Shown here: positions 54,320 through 63,652 of the stretch, one piece after another
How positions within the stretch are numbered: position 1 is the stretch's first letter
Layout: every line of letters starts with the position of its first letter
Origin: Nitrosomonas oligotropha
Lineage (GTDB): Bacteria; Pseudomonadota; Gammaproteobacteria; Burkholderiales; Nitrosomonadaceae
NCBI RefSeq assembly: GCF_009833085.1
Contig: NZ_QRBZ01000023.1
Location: 41,298 to 105,297 of the forward strand
Direction of reading: 5' to 3'
DNA: 64,000 nt
Position numbers and translations under genes: made by a program
The notes under the pieces: model-generated
Told to the model about the DNA's origin: nothing
Database searches by the model: none
What the model saw: the letters and a program-made list of their open reading frames with translations, nothing else

Positions 54320-54985
54320 CTACCAGAAGCCCCAGTTACCTGTCACCACGACCCATATACCCAATACCGCATTGGTAACCGCATGCGCGATAATCGGCAA
54401 CCACAGCGTTCTGCTGCGCGTGTACAACAAACCGTAGACAATACCGGCAAATAACCCCGCCAGCCACAAGCTGTGCGCGAGCGCAAATAAGGCGGCTACG
54501 ATGCCGAAGGCTTTAATTCCCACCTGCGCCGGATTGACGCTCAGAAAATTGGGGTGTTCAATCCAACGCATCAGAAACGACCGCCAGAAAAGTTCTTCCA
54601 TCACCGGAACCACCAGCGCCGCGCCGATGATCCGCACCGTCACAAGAAACCAATCAATCTCGCCGTTATCGCGCGGATCAAACCCCACCGCGTCACCCAT
54701 CACCATCCAATCCGCCGTCAGATTAATCCATGCGATAAAGACCACGATACCGGCGACCAGCGCAGCCCCCCAAATCCGCAAGCCCGCGCCGCTGGGCCAG
54801 CGCAATTCGCTGTAAGCGCTTCGCATCGCCCACAATAAAGCGGCTACGACCGTGATTTTCACCGCATAGAGCAGACGCAATTCATCGGCTTGCCAGCCAA
54901 ACTTCAACAACAAGTCTTCCAATATCATGAAAAAAACATAGGCGGCAAAAGGCGCAATCCGGTACAGATTCGTACGATCAATCAT
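54320..54985 (-). CDS. CPBP/CAAX-prenyl-protease-related membrane protease
   Basis: A 221-residue membrane protein with about seven hydrophobic segments. The CPBP motif E-E-x3-R is in VMEELFWRSFLMR, the second motif is LFALAHSLWLAGLFAG (His), and the third is ALIAHAVTN-like (IIAHAVTNAVLG). The arrangement matches the CAAX-protease-related family that occurs with exosortase/PEP-CTERM systems. No exosortase is nearby, so the linkage is lost or the gene acts independently. Substrate unknown. Confidence 0.85.
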   Translation of the reverse strand: MIDRTNLYRIAPFAAYVFFMILEDLLLKFGWQADELRLLYAVKITVVAALLWAMRSAYSELRWPSGAGLRIWGAALVAGIVVFIAWINLTADWMVMGDAVGFDPRDNGEIDWFLVTVRIIGAALVVPVMEELFWRSFLMRWIEHPNFLSVNPAQVGIKAFGIVAALFALAHSLWLAGLFAGIVYGLLYTRSRTLWLPIIAHAVTNAVLGIWVVVTGNWGFW

Positions 54986-55157
54986 TGATCAATTCCTTAT
55001 TAAGTTTTTTGTGATGGGCGATGGACAACAACAGCGGGCACTCAACTCATGAATCTCATCCCAGCCAGTGTATAAGAGCAGGTAAAAATCAAAATAGCAA
55101 TAAAAACCAGTTACCTGTCCTTTATCGAATATTAACGTCAACCGCATTGCGATGAAA

Positions 55158-56315
55158 TCACAACACCAGCGGCAACTCGCGTTGACGGGAAGCCTCGGCC
55201 ATCGGCACGGCAGTCTCAGCGCACAACGTGCTGACTTTCACGCCCAGTAACCGGATCTTCTTCTGCAACGGCACCCGGCGCAAACACTCTCCGGCAGCCC
55301 GGCGTATCCGGGCCGGATCGTTGGTATAGGCAGGCAGGGAAAAATCGCGCGTGATGGTGCGGAAATCCTCGAAACGCAGTTTGATACTGATGGTACGCCC
55401 AGCATACCCCTTGCGTTTCAAATCACCGGCAACCTGCACGCACAATGCGGTAAATGCCTCGGACAAGTCGGGACGATCCTGGCGCGGATGCAGATCGCGC
55501 TCAAACGTGGTTTCCCGGCTGATGGATTTGGGCTCTGCGTTCGTGATCACCGGACGCTGATCGATACCGCGCGACACCTCATACAACCAGGCCGAGTAAC
55601 TGCGCCCGAAATGCATCTGAAGCAAACTCAATTCGGCGCGCGTCAATTCGGCAATCGTCGTGATACCCAGTGACGCGAGCTTATTGGCCGCTTTGGGGCC
55701 GATACCGTTGATTTTCCGCACCGGCAGCGGCCAAATCCGCTCCGCGATGTCATCAAACGCCAGGATGGTCAAACCATCCGGTTTCTCCAGATCAGAGCAG
55801 ATTTTTGCCAACAGTTTATTCGGCGTGATACCAATCGAACACGATAATCCGGTCGCATCTTTCACCGCTTGCTTAATGCGGCGCGCCAGCGGCAGCGTAT
55901 CTTCCGGCAGACCGGTCAAATCGATATAGATCTCATCGATGCCGGAATCTTCAATCTGCGCGGCAATACCGGCAACCGCGGCTTTAAACAAGCGCGAATA
56001 ATGCCGGTAAACAGGAAAGTCAACCGGCAGCAGAATCGCATCCGGCGCCAGCTGCGCCGCTTTCATCACCCCCATGGCGGAATGAACACCCAGCGCACGC
56101 GCTTCATACGTCGCGGTCGTAATGACACCGCGCCCGGCATAATCGCGCAAACGGTAAAAATGCCGCTTGCCATCGGCTTGCAGCACCGGCTGGTGCTCGT
56201 CCCGTCCGCCGATCACTACCGGCAAACCGCGCAATTCGGGATATCGCAGCAACTCGACCGAAGCGTAAAAAGCATCCATATCCAGATGCGCGATGCGGCG
56301 TTGCGGGGTATTCAT
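55158..56315 (-). CDS. dinB: DNA polymerase IV
   Basis: A 385-residue Y-family translesion polymerase. Catalytic residues lie in HLDMDAFYASVE (D11/D13) and EDSGIDEIYIDLT (Asp-Glu pair); the steric-gate aromatic is in DAFYASV. The little-finger domain follows (SISRETTFERDL, then IRLLGVKVSTL). It ends with a clamp-binding-like QRELPLVL, close to the QLxLF family. No SOS-type LexA box is visible in the 20 bp between the start and the neighbour I checked. Its start is on the strand opposite the GIY-YIG gene, 135 bp away. Confidence 0.95.
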   Translation of the reverse strand: MNTPQRRIAHLDMDAFYASVELLRYPELRGLPVVIGGRDEHQPVLQADGKRHFYRLRDYAGRGVITTATYEARALGVHSAMGVMKAAQLAPDAILLPVDFPVYRHYSRLFKAAVAGIAAQIEDSGIDEIYIDLTGLPEDTLPLARRIKQAVKDATGLSCSIGITPNKLLAKICSDLEKPDGLTILAFDDIAERIWPLPVRKINGIGPKAANKLASLGITTIAELTRAELSLLQMHFGRSYSAWLYEVSRGIDQRPVITNAEPKSISRETTFERDLHPRQDRPDLSEAFTALCVQVAGDLKRKGYAGRTISIKLRFEDFRTITRDFSLPAYTNDPARIRRAAGECLRRVPLQKKIRLLGVKVSTLCAETAVPMAEASRQRELPLVL

Positions 56316-56450
56316 TGTTTACGCGATAGCAAAATGAGGATTGTGATAAATTACACCATAAAACCGGTATCAGTCAGCGCGGCATCTGCTTTGGCCGCAA
56401 ACTTTTTACTTTTATTGTTCGAGATTGCACGATCGACAACGCAAAATAAT

Positions 56451-56705
56451 ATGCATTGGACAGTCTATATCCTAAGATGCGCCGATGGAAGTCTGTATAC
56501 CGGAATCACCACGGATTTGACGCGCCGGATCAAAGCGCACGACGCCGGCAAAGGCGCGCGCTATACCCAGGGCCGTGGGCCATTCCAGCTGGTACATCAA
56601 GAATTCTATGAAAACCGCGCCGAAGCGACAAAAAGAGAACTGTCGATAAAATCCCTATCGCGCAGCCAAAAGCTGGAATTAATTTCTGCATACTCAGCAT
56701 CTTGA
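56451..56705 (+). CDS. GIY-YIG family nuclease-like protein (YhbQ-type)
   Basis: An 84-residue stand-alone GIY-YIG domain. The motif is VYILRCADGSLYTGIT, with R in DLTRRIKAHDAG and a late Glu region (NRAEATKRELSIK). Family members of this size are UPF0213/YhbQ-like, with weak or unknown nuclease activity. The start at 56451 (MHWTVYIL) is at the family boundary. Its stop overlaps a TTG start for the following gene. Confidence 0.9.
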   Translation: MHWTVYILRCADGSLYTGITTDLTRRIKAHDAGKGARYTQGRGPFQLVHQEFYENRAEATKRELSIKSLSRSQKLELISAYSAS

Positions 56706-57106
56706 ATATCCACGTGAAGAGCGCCAAAGAATTATCCTGCCCGTGTGGCAGCGGCAAACCATTTAGCAGCTGTTGCGGCCGTTATCTGGATCAAAACGAA
56801 ACCGCCGCCACGGCGGAAAACCTGATGCGCTCACGCTACAGCGCCTATACCTTGATGCGCGAAGACTATCTGCTGGCCACCTGGCATCCCAGCACACGCC
56901 CGGCATCCTTGGATTTGACTGGACAACCGGCACAGCAATGGCTGGGACTAACCGTCAAACGGCATGAACAAACCGCTGCGGATCAAGCCATCGTGGAATT
57001 CGTTGCACGTTACAAAATCAACGGACGGGCGCACCGCTTACACGAAATCAGCCGCTTCGTGCGGGAAAATGACCGGTGGGTTTATGTGGATGGCGAGATT
57101 CTTTGA
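56702..57106 (+). CDS. YchJ-family SEC-C protein
   Basis: A 134-residue protein of the UPF0225/YchJ family. The N-terminal SEC-C zinc motif CPCGSGKPFSSCCG (residues 13-26) is followed by a NTF2-like region with YSAYTLMREDYLLATWH and WLGLTV. The function of the family is unknown. The likely start is TTG, overlapping the previous stop by three bases, but GTG at 56714 is possible. It converges with the hypothetical gene, separated by 25 bp. Confidence 0.88.
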   Translation: MNIHVKSAKELSCPCGSGKPFSSCCGRYLDQNETAATAENLMRSRYSAYTLMREDYLLATWHPSTRPASLDLTGQPAQQWLGLTVKRHEQTAADQAIVEFVARYKINGRAHRLHEISRFVRENDRWVYVDGEIL

Positions 57107-57131
57107 ATCGCGAAAGATGTTCCGCAAACGC

Positions 57132-58100
57132 TTAAAACGATGTTTTCTTTCCCACACCAAAAAATTGCGCGATCAAGGTGATAAGATCAACGATCGATCG
57201 AATATTCCGCGCACCGGTAAAAAACCGGCCATCTTCGACCATATCGCCCCATAAGAACACGCCCAGCCCGCCAATTTCCTTCGATTGATTCAATAGATAG
57301 GCATTAAGGTACAGTTGATCCATGAGCGTTTCGACATCGTCAAAGAGTTTGTCGGCCAAGAACCCTCCAGGCACTAAAAATAACTTACGGCCTATCGGAT
57401 TCGCTGATTCGAGCGCCTGCATGGTATTCCACACCCCTGTTCCATAATCAATGTGCGAGTTATAGCCCAGTTCCGGCGAGCCACAGGAATAAAAATCGCC
57501 ATAACAATCAAAACCCAAGTACTCGGCATCATCCAGCATAATCACGAGCTCATCGGGGTAAGCCTGTTTTTGCAGGACTAATTCAGCCCAAGCCTCGATA
57601 TGCATCACGCCTGATCCCGGAAATTGCTGTCTGAGTAACCGCCCCACTGATCTCAATGTAGCCAAAGTGTCCGCATAGCGATTCTCGATATCACGGCATG
57701 CCTTGGTTTTTCCTTCGTTACACGCCTTTCGTATAGTCCACAACGGTTCATCGAGTAAAAATAAAATTTCTCTATGGCGCACGGCGGACATCTCAATTGC
57801 ATCAATAATCCCGTACGGATCGTTCCGGTACATTCCTGTTCCCGGATCAAACAGCAGCTTGCCAATCGAAATCACCGGAAGCATCTTGTGCACATTGGCA
57901 TCAAGATAGTGCGTAATTTCATCGACACTCTTCGGTGCAAATCCAAACGCATTACTGAATTCTGCTACTTCATCGATGTGTTCGACCTCAGTCAAAAATG
58001 ATCCCATGATTTTTTGAGGCCGGTCGGTATTGAAATACGATGCCTGAGCATCAGCCGGAGATAACAAAACAACCAGTATAAAAGCAATATACCTATCCAT
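57132..58100 (-). CDS. Exported protein of unknown function
   Basis: A 322-residue protein with a signal peptide (YIAFILVVLLSPADAQA). The mature part is mixed alpha/beta with acidic strand ends (IMLDDAEYLGFDCYGDFYSCGS, LGVFLWGDMVED), a pattern of TIM-barrel-like folds such as glycoside hydrolases, but I recognise no family. Four cysteines (residues about 128, 134, 203 and 208) may form disulfides in the periplasm. A purine-rich GGGAGGG stands before the start. Standalone gene. Confidence 0.65.
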   Translation of the reverse strand: MDRYIAFILVVLLSPADAQASYFNTDRPQKIMGSFLTEVEHIDEVAEFSNAFGFAPKSVDEITHYLDANVHKMLPVISIGKLLFDPGTGMYRNDPYGIIDAIEMSAVRHREILFLLDEPLWTIRKACNEGKTKACRDIENRYADTLATLRSVGRLLRQQFPGSGVMHIEAWAELVLQKQAYPDELVIMLDDAEYLGFDCYGDFYSCGSPELGYNSHIDYGTGVWNTMQALESANPIGRKLFLVPGGFLADKLFDDVETLMDQLYLNAYLLNQSKEIGGLGVFLWGDMVEDGRFFTGARNIRSIVDLITLIAQFFGVGKKTSF

Positions 58101-58232
58101 GCGCCCTCCCTCTTTTTCACCATGGATTCAGTATAACGCTATGATTACTATTGTTCTGTGCGGAAACTCACGAACTTACTACGACTCAATACCAACTGCT
58201 TGTCCGGATAAATTGCTGATAAAAATTGAATC

Positions 58233-58781
58233 TCACAACGCCTCGTAACGGATCTCCACCACTTCCAGCTCTTCCAGTCCACCCGGCGTATGCAGCCTCA
58301 CCACATCGCCTTCATGCGCTTTGAGCAGCGCTTTGGCAAGCGGGGAAATCCAGCTGATGCGGCCACGCCCGGGATCGGCTTCGTCCATGCCGACGATGCT
58401 GTAGGTGTGCTCCACGCCTTGGCTATTGCAAATAGTCACGGTAGCGCCGAAAAACACTTGATCGCATTCACCGCGTTGCGCGGGGTCGACTACTTCGGCG
58501 TTATCCAGGCGTTTGGATAAAAATCGCAAGCGCCGGTCGATTTCGCGCAAACGCCGTTTGCCGTAGATATAATCGCCATTTTCCGAACGGTCGCCGTTGG
58601 AAGCCGCCCAGGTAATGGTTTTAACCAATTCCGGCCGTTCCACTTTCCACAATTGATCGAACTCGTCCTTCAGCCGCTGATGACCCGCCGGGGTAATGTA
58701 GTTTTTCAAGCCCTGCGGTAATTTCGGCGTATCGTCCGGTTCGTCGTCGTCTTCGTTTTCCTTGGTAAAGGCTTTATTCAT
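58233..58781 (-). CDS. greB: Transcription elongation factor GreB
   Basis: A 182-residue factor that rescues arrested RNA polymerase by stimulating transcript cleavage. It has NYITPAGHQRLKDEFDQLW, the coiled-coil tip with acidic residues (NGDRSENGDYIYGKRRLREIDRR) and the C-terminal FKBP-like domain (GRISWISPLAKALLKAHEGD). YIYGKRRLREIDRR identifies GreB rather than GreA. An acidic N-terminal extension of about 20 residues (NEDDDEPDD-like) makes it longer than the Escherichia coli protein. The start at 58781 is preferred over a codon three residues upstream. Confidence 0.93.
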   Translation of the reverse strand: MNKAFTKENEDDDEPDDTPKLPQGLKNYITPAGHQRLKDEFDQLWKVERPELVKTITWAASNGDRSENGDYIYGKRRLREIDRRLRFLSKRLDNAEVVDPAQRGECDQVFFGATVTICNSQGVEHTYSIVGMDEADPGRGRISWISPLAKALLKAHEGDVVRLHTPGGLEELEVVEIRYEAL

Positions 58782-58943
58782 AGTCACCATTATTATCAGC
58801 GGAAGGGAATCGCTACGATAGCGGTCTTCCCTGCGCTATTCAAGATCATTCACCGCAGCGGACCCCCGGTCTTGCAAAATAAATAAGAAAGAAACCTTAC
58901 GTTCAGCACAGTATCTAATGATCGTACTCATCAGGAGGTCATC

Positions 58944-60260
58944 ATGCTAATGAACCGGCGCCAATTTTTGAGCATATCCGGCGCAACAGCCTGTATGGCT
59001 GCATGCTCACCCCAGGCTCTCGCAACGCAAACGCTGGCGCGGGCTCCGCAACAAAACGCTGCAACCGCATTGAAAGCGATGCGGCATCTGTCGCAACAAC
59101 GCAGCCGGTTGCTCGGCTATCCCATCAATATGACCACCCCGCCAGATGAGTTTTTCGCCTGGCGCAATGAACTTGCGGCCGTGGGTTTCAATCAATTCGC
59201 TTTCAACAATGTCGGCAATCCTTACGATCACAGCCATATCCCATTCAATTGCCATCCGTTTGAAAAGGAATTGATCGATCGCTTCGGCGCAGTGTATGGC
59301 TTCGCAGCGGACAATATCTGGGGATTCCTTACCAACAGCGGCACCGACAGCAATATGCACGGGCTGTACATGGGCCGTACGATTCTTAAAAGCCGCACCG
59401 GCGTCATGCCGAAAATTTATTTCACGCGCGAGGCGCATTATTCGATTCAGATTCTGCGCGACCTATTGCAGCTCGACTGGGTGGTGGTTGGCACCCGGCC
59501 CGACGGCAGCATGGACGCCAATGATCTGGAACGGCAGTTGAATGCCAATCCCAATCATCCCGCCTTGGTGGTCGCCACCATTGGCACCACGTTCAAAGGC
59601 GCAATCGATCCGATCGATGCGATCCAAGCCAAGCTGAAACAACGCACCGCCTATCTTCACTTGGACGCCGCGCTATTCGGCGGCTATTTGCCGCACACCG
59701 CGTTTGCCGCCGATTTGCAGCACAACGTCAGCCATCCGATTTCCAAAGCAGGACTGAAACGCTACGACTCCATCGCCGTTTCCTGTCACAAATTTTTCGG
59801 CTTCCCCTCGCCCGCCGGATTATTCATCACCACGCGCACGAACTTTGAAGCGTTCCGCACCCCGTTCAGCCAAATTCACGACCCGGAATATATCCAGCAA
59901 GTGCCCGGCACGATCAGCTGTTCGCGCGATGCCGTCAAACCGGCCGAATTCTACTTTTTCAGTTCCGCATCGGCGTTTGCCCGGCAAGCCGCCGATGCCA
60001 AAGCAATGCTCGATAACACCGCTTATTTACTGAAAGAAATGAACAATCACTACAGTTACCTGCGGCCGGTGCGCGCCAATGACCGCTCGAATACGGTTTA
60101 TTTCATTACTCCGAGTAAAACCATCGTCGATCATTACTCATTGGCGACCATGCAACTCGATATTGACGGAGAACGGACACCCTGCGCGCATGTCGTGGTC
60201 ATGCCGCATGCCAGGAAGGAAATTCTCGACCGGTTTCTCACCGACTTGCGCAAATCCTGA
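58944..60260 (+). CDS. Tat-exported PLP-dependent decarboxylase (histidine-decarboxylase-like)
   Basis: A 438-residue group-II-type PLP decarboxylase. The body matches bacterial pyridoxal histidine decarboxylases: NSGTDSNMHGLYMGR, the stacking His165 (REAHYSI), IGTTFKGAIDPI, HLDAALFGG with Asp241, and the PLP lysine K283 in SCHKFFGFPSP. Unusually, it begins with a twin-arginine signal (NRRQFLS, residues 4-10) and a lipobox-like MAAC ending at C21. That implies folding with PLP in the cytosol, then Tat export and lipid anchoring. GGAGG precedes the ATG. Substrate is not proven; histidine is the best guess. Confidence 0.87.
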   Translation: MLMNRRQFLSISGATACMAACSPQALATQTLARAPQQNAATALKAMRHLSQQRSRLLGYPINMTTPPDEFFAWRNELAAVGFNQFAFNNVGNPYDHSHIPFNCHPFEKELIDRFGAVYGFAADNIWGFLTNSGTDSNMHGLYMGRTILKSRTGVMPKIYFTREAHYSIQILRDLLQLDWVVVGTRPDGSMDANDLERQLNANPNHPALVVATIGTTFKGAIDPIDAIQAKLKQRTAYLHLDAALFGGYLPHTAFAADLQHNVSHPISKAGLKRYDSIAVSCHKFFGFPSPAGLFITTRTNFEAFRTPFSQIHDPEYIQQVPGTISCSRDAVKPAEFYFFSSASAFARQAADAKAMLDNTAYLLKEMNNHYSYLRPVRANDRSNTVYFITPSKTIVDHYSLATMQLDIDGERTPCAHVVVMPHARKEILDRFLTDLRKS

Positions 60261-60268
60261 CGACGGTA

Positions 60269-60601
60269 TCAATGCACAATGGTGTGGGAAAACACATTGA
60301 TCACGGCCACGCCCGCGATGATCAGAGCCAAACCGATCAACGCGGGCGTATCCAGCGATTGCCCAAGGAACAGCCAGCCGCTCAGCGCGATCAATACAAT
60401 GCCGACGCCTGACCAGATCGCGTACGCCACACCGACCGGAATGGTCTTCAGCGTCAACGACAGCAAGTAAAAAGCCAGCAGATAACCCACGACAACCACC
60501 AGCGACGGCCACAAGCGGGTAAACCCATCGGCGGCTTTCAGGAATGATGTCGCGATCACTTCGCTGACGATGGCGACGGCAAGATAAATCCATGGCTGCA
60601 T
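60269..60601 (-). CDS. SMR-family multidrug efflux transporter (EmrE/QacE-like)
   Basis: A 110-residue four-helix membrane protein, the exact length of EmrE. It begins QPWIYLAVAIVSEVIATSFLK, where Glu14-equivalent lies in the first helix (SE), and has YAIWSGVGIV and LIIAGVAVINVFS, typical of EmrE-type transporters. It exports cationic compounds with protons. The start at 60601 follows GGAGTG nine bases before the ATG. It converges with the decarboxylase gene, 8 bp apart. Confidence 0.93.
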   Translation of the reverse strand: MQPWIYLAVAIVSEVIATSFLKAADGFTRLWPSLVVVVGYLLAFYLLSLTLKTIPVGVAYAIWSGVGIVLIALSGWLFLGQSLDTPALIGLALIIAGVAVINVFSHTIVH

Positions 60602-60875
60602 TGGTATCACTCCTTGTATTGGGATGGACAGGCGCCGGTCTCAACCGGATGCACGGATTATCTTACACTACTGCGCCATCAACTCTCACAGAAGAACTAT
60701 CTGGATATCGGAAGCGTGAATGCGGCTTAGGGAGTCCTTCGCAATAAAACCACCAAGTCACGTCTTTCAAATAAATTGGGCTGAAGTAACCGCAAGATCT
60801 GCCGCATGGTTTTATTCATTTTTGACAAAACGATACTGCTCTGCAAGCGTCTTAAATATAGGCTGTGCGGCGTCT

Positions 60876-62657
60876 TTACGCAGATTTCTCAATGCATGTT
60901 TGAGACAATTCCAATAACTTCTGTACGCCGACCGGTTCTTCTTGGAGTAATTGCACGACGGCATAACGCTTTGCGTGCATAGTGGATACTGTTTTGATAT
61001 CAGCAAGTTCGTTACTGGCGCGCTGACACAACAAAGGTGAGTGGACAGTCGTCGCAGCAACACTGTTATTAATGACCCAAGCCCATGGCTCAATACCAGC
61101 GCGGCGCAAATCGGCTTGCAGGCTGGCGGCTTCCAGCACGGGCGTTGTTTCCGCCAATGTAGCAAGCAGTATTTTGGTTTGCTTAGGATTTTTCAGTTGC
61201 ATCATCGGCGTTGAGTAGTGCACGATGGAAGGGTCCATTTGTTTGATAACTTCGCGATGATAAGCGCCGGTGGCATCCAGTAACAATAATGTATGTCCTG
61301 TCGGTGCGGTATCCATCACCACGAATTTCTTTCCCGCTTCGCGGATAATGCGCGAGAATGCCTGAAATACCGCAATTTCTTCGGTGCACGGTGAACGTAA
61401 ATCTTCTTCCAGTAATGCTCTACCTTGCGCATCCAGATGCGAGCCCTTGGTTTCCAGAACACGCTGACGATAACGTTCGGTTTCCACATGTGGATCGATC
61501 CGGTCAACCAGTAGATTATCCATAGTACCGCTGAGTGTTTCGCTTAAATGCGCCGCGGGGTCTGAAGTGGTGAGGTGTACTGGCAAGCCCCGATGCGCAA
61601 GATTGACCGCGATGGCCGCAGCCAGCGTGGTTTTGCCAACACCGCCTTTGCCCATCAGCATGATCAAACCGCAACCATCCTTGGCAATCTCATCCGTTAG
61701 CTTGGATAAGCTGGGAAATGGGATGGCAGTATGCGTAAATTCATTGCTGCTTTCGACAGACTGATCATCAACCAATAGCTTCCGCAAGGCTGTCAATCCG
61801 ACCAGGTTAAACGGTTTCAGTACAATATGATCGCAAGGCAATTGGCCGAGGACTTCCGGTATGGCTGCCAAAGCGTTTTGCTCGCGTTGGAAGATTGCAG
61901 TTGCCAATGGATCCTGTGCTGTTTCTGTTTGTGGAAATAATCCATTAATGACTAAAAATTGTTTCGTCAATCCGATAGCAGCTAATTCTTCATGTGTCCG
62001 CGCTACTTCGCGAAGCGTGGCTTGCTGTGCGCGGGCCACCAATACCAGCCGGGTGCGTTGCGAATCGGCGAGTGCATCCACTGCCGCTTGGTATTGTGCG
62101 CGCTGTTTCTCTAAACCGGCCAGCGGGCCAAGACAGGACGCATCGCCTTTGCCTTCCGCAAGAAAATCGCTCCATGCGCCGGGCAGTTGCAGCAACCGTA
62201 TGGTGTGGCCGGTCGGTGCGGTGTCAAAAATAATATGATCGTAATCCGCTGTCAGCGCCGAATCGACCAACAAAGCGGTAAATTCATCGAAAGCAGCAAT
62301 TTCGGTCGTGCATGCACCGGACAGTTGTTCTTCGATGCCTTTGACCACCGTGTCCGGCAATACCCCGCGCACCGGATTGACAATGCGATCACGATAGACT
62401 TGCGCGGCAGCTTGCGGGTCGATTTCCAGAGCGGCTAATCCGGGCACTGCGGTAATCGAGGTAACCTTATTGCCAATCGTCATGCCGAACACCTGACCCA
62501 CGTTGGAAGCCGGATCGGTGCTGACCAATAATACCCGCTGACCGGCATCGGCCAGCGTTATCGCGGTAGCGCAAGCCAACGACGTTTTCCCGACACCGCC
62601 CTTGCCAGTAAAGAACAGAAATCGCGGCGGTTGATCGAGGAATTTGAGTTGCGTCAT
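60876..62657 (-). CDS. arsA: Arsenical pump-driving ATPase
   Basis: A 593-residue ATPase with two homologous halves. The P-loops are GKGGVGKTS (residues 18-26) and a second GKGGVGKTT in the C-terminal half. As(III)-binding cysteines are recognisable in SGACTTEI, ASCLGPL and RSPCTEEI, corresponding to Cys113, Cys172 and Cys422 of the classical protein. DTAPTGHTIRLLQLPG and DTAPTGHTLLLLDATG are the paired signal-transduction motifs. It needs an ArsB permease, which is not found downstream in the window. A remnant-like open segment follows its stop for about 60 bp. Confidence 0.95.
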   Translation of the reverse strand: MTQLKFLDQPPRFLFFTGKGGVGKTSLACATAITLADAGQRVLLVSTDPASNVGQVFGMTIGNKVTSITAVPGLAALEIDPQAAAQVYRDRIVNPVRGVLPDTVVKGIEEQLSGACTTEIAAFDEFTALLVDSALTADYDHIIFDTAPTGHTIRLLQLPGAWSDFLAEGKGDASCLGPLAGLEKQRAQYQAAVDALADSQRTRLVLVARAQQATLREVARTHEELAAIGLTKQFLVINGLFPQTETAQDPLATAIFQREQNALAAIPEVLGQLPCDHIVLKPFNLVGLTALRKLLVDDQSVESSNEFTHTAIPFPSLSKLTDEIAKDGCGLIMLMGKGGVGKTTLAAAIAVNLAHRGLPVHLTTSDPAAHLSETLSGTMDNLLVDRIDPHVETERYRQRVLETKGSHLDAQGRALLEEDLRSPCTEEIAVFQAFSRIIREAGKKFVVMDTAPTGHTLLLLDATGAYHREVIKQMDPSIVHYSTPMMQLKNPKQTKILLATLAETTPVLEAASLQADLRRAGIEPWAWVINNSVAATTVHSPLLCQRASNELADIKTVSTMHAKRYAVVQLLQEEPVGVQKLLELSQTCIEKSA

Positions 62658-62678
62658 GCAATTGGCTCAGGTTTGCTG

Positions 62679-63029
62679 TTAGCAACAGCCACCGCAGCAA
62701 CTGGATTCTTCGGCTTCTGCCTCCACGGCAGCGCCAGTCCAGCGCGCCAGTTCACCGCGATTTGGATAGCGGCCTGCCAATGCCACTTCTCCATCCACAA
62801 GAATCAATGGCAGCGCTTCGGCACCGGAGCGTTCCAGGAATGCTTTCACTGTGGAATTATCTGCAAAAGCCATCGGCTGTTGTGCCAGATTAAAGCGCTC
62901 AATGGCAGCACCTTGTTGTTTGGCCCAGTCGACATCAGCGGAAAAACCGACCAATTCCTGGTCTACGTCGGAACCGCAAACGCCTGAGCTACAGCATGAA
63001 GCAGGGTCAAATATTTGTATGGTTGTCAT
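62679..63029 (-). CDS. arsD: Arsenite metallochaperone ArsD
   Basis: A 116-residue thioredoxin-fold protein that gives As(III) to ArsA. The required cysteines C12, C13 and C18 are present (ASCCSSGVCGS), and the C-terminal tail SSCCGGCC carries two more vicinal pairs. It sits 21 bp before arsA in the operon. Conserved LPLILVDGEVALAGRYP is the family's cis-Pro region. Confidence 0.94.
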   Translation of the reverse strand: MTTIQIFDPASCCSSGVCGSDVDQELVGFSADVDWAKQQGAAIERFNLAQQPMAFADNSTVKAFLERSGAEALPLILVDGEVALAGRYPNRGELARWTGAAVEAEAEESSCCGGCC

Positions 63030-63096
63030 GTTGATTCTCCAATGGTTAAGTTACAAAAACTCGATAAAATAGATAACTCGTTTAAGACTGCCGCCA

Positions 63097-63594
63097 CTAT
63101 TTGGTGTGTTGCTGCTTAAATTTCAAGATCCCAATGTAGTCCAGCTTAGTCCTAAAAGCAGCAGGATTTTGCCGCAAATCACCCAGCGGCAGCGATAAAA
63201 AAGTCTCGATGCCCTCGCGCAAGTTTCGATAAGCCTGCGCGAATGCCGCATTGATTGTCTCCTCGGTTCCGGTAGCTTCGGCGGGATCATCGACACCCCA
63301 ATGCGAGCGTAGCGCGGTCCCGAGATACGCCGGGCAGGTTTCACCGGCGGCGTTACCACACACAGTAATCACAATATCCGGTGTGGCCGGCAGATTATCC
63401 CACGATTTACTGCAAAGTCCTTCGGTTGCGATCCCTTCGCGTTCAAGTAGAGCGAGTGAACGCGGATGAACTTTTCCGGCCGGTTTGCTGCCTGCGCTCA
63501 TTGCTTGCCAGCCTTTGGGCGCCAGATGGTTAAAAGTGGCTTCCGCAAGGATGGAGCGGCAGGAATTTCCGGTGCAAAGAAATAGTATATTCAT
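63097..63594 (-). CDS. arsC: Arsenate reductase (LMW-PTPase type)
   Basis: A 165-residue arsenate reductase with the low-molecular-weight phosphatase P-loop LFLCTGNSCRS (nucleophile Cys7, plus Cys12). A second pair, Cys79 and Cys87 (TVCGNAAGETC), forms the disulfide relay of thioredoxin-coupled enzymes. It reduces As(V) to As(III), the form that ArsD, ArsA and ArsR bind. It lies 67 bp before arsD. Confidence 0.94.
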   Translation of the reverse strand: MNILFLCTGNSCRSILAEATFNHLAPKGWQAMSAGSKPAGKVHPRSLALLEREGIATEGLCSKSWDNLPATPDIVITVCGNAAGETCPAYLGTALRSHWGVDDPAEATGTEETINAAFAQAYRNLREGIETFLSLPLGDLRQNPAAFRTKLDYIGILKFKQQHTK

Positions 63595-63602
63595 GATCAG
63601 GA

Positions 63603-63650
63603 CGCGTAACGAAGCAATTCGCTCGTGCAGTTAATTAGTAATCAGCGCTT
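63603..63650. repeat. Partial copy of the MITE-like element
   Basis: CGCGTAACGAAGCAATTCGC and the following bases to ATCAGCGCTT align with the right third of the element at 46635-46773, with an insertion of two to three bases near the terminal repeat. It fills most of the arsR-arsC gap, so it may influence operon transcription. Confidence 0.55.
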
Positions 63651-63652
63651 CT

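Noticed and set aside
55869..56450. N-terminal extension of the GIY-YIG gene
   Set aside because: The first 194 codons overlap dinB antisense and are unlike the family. The 84-residue domain is complete without them.
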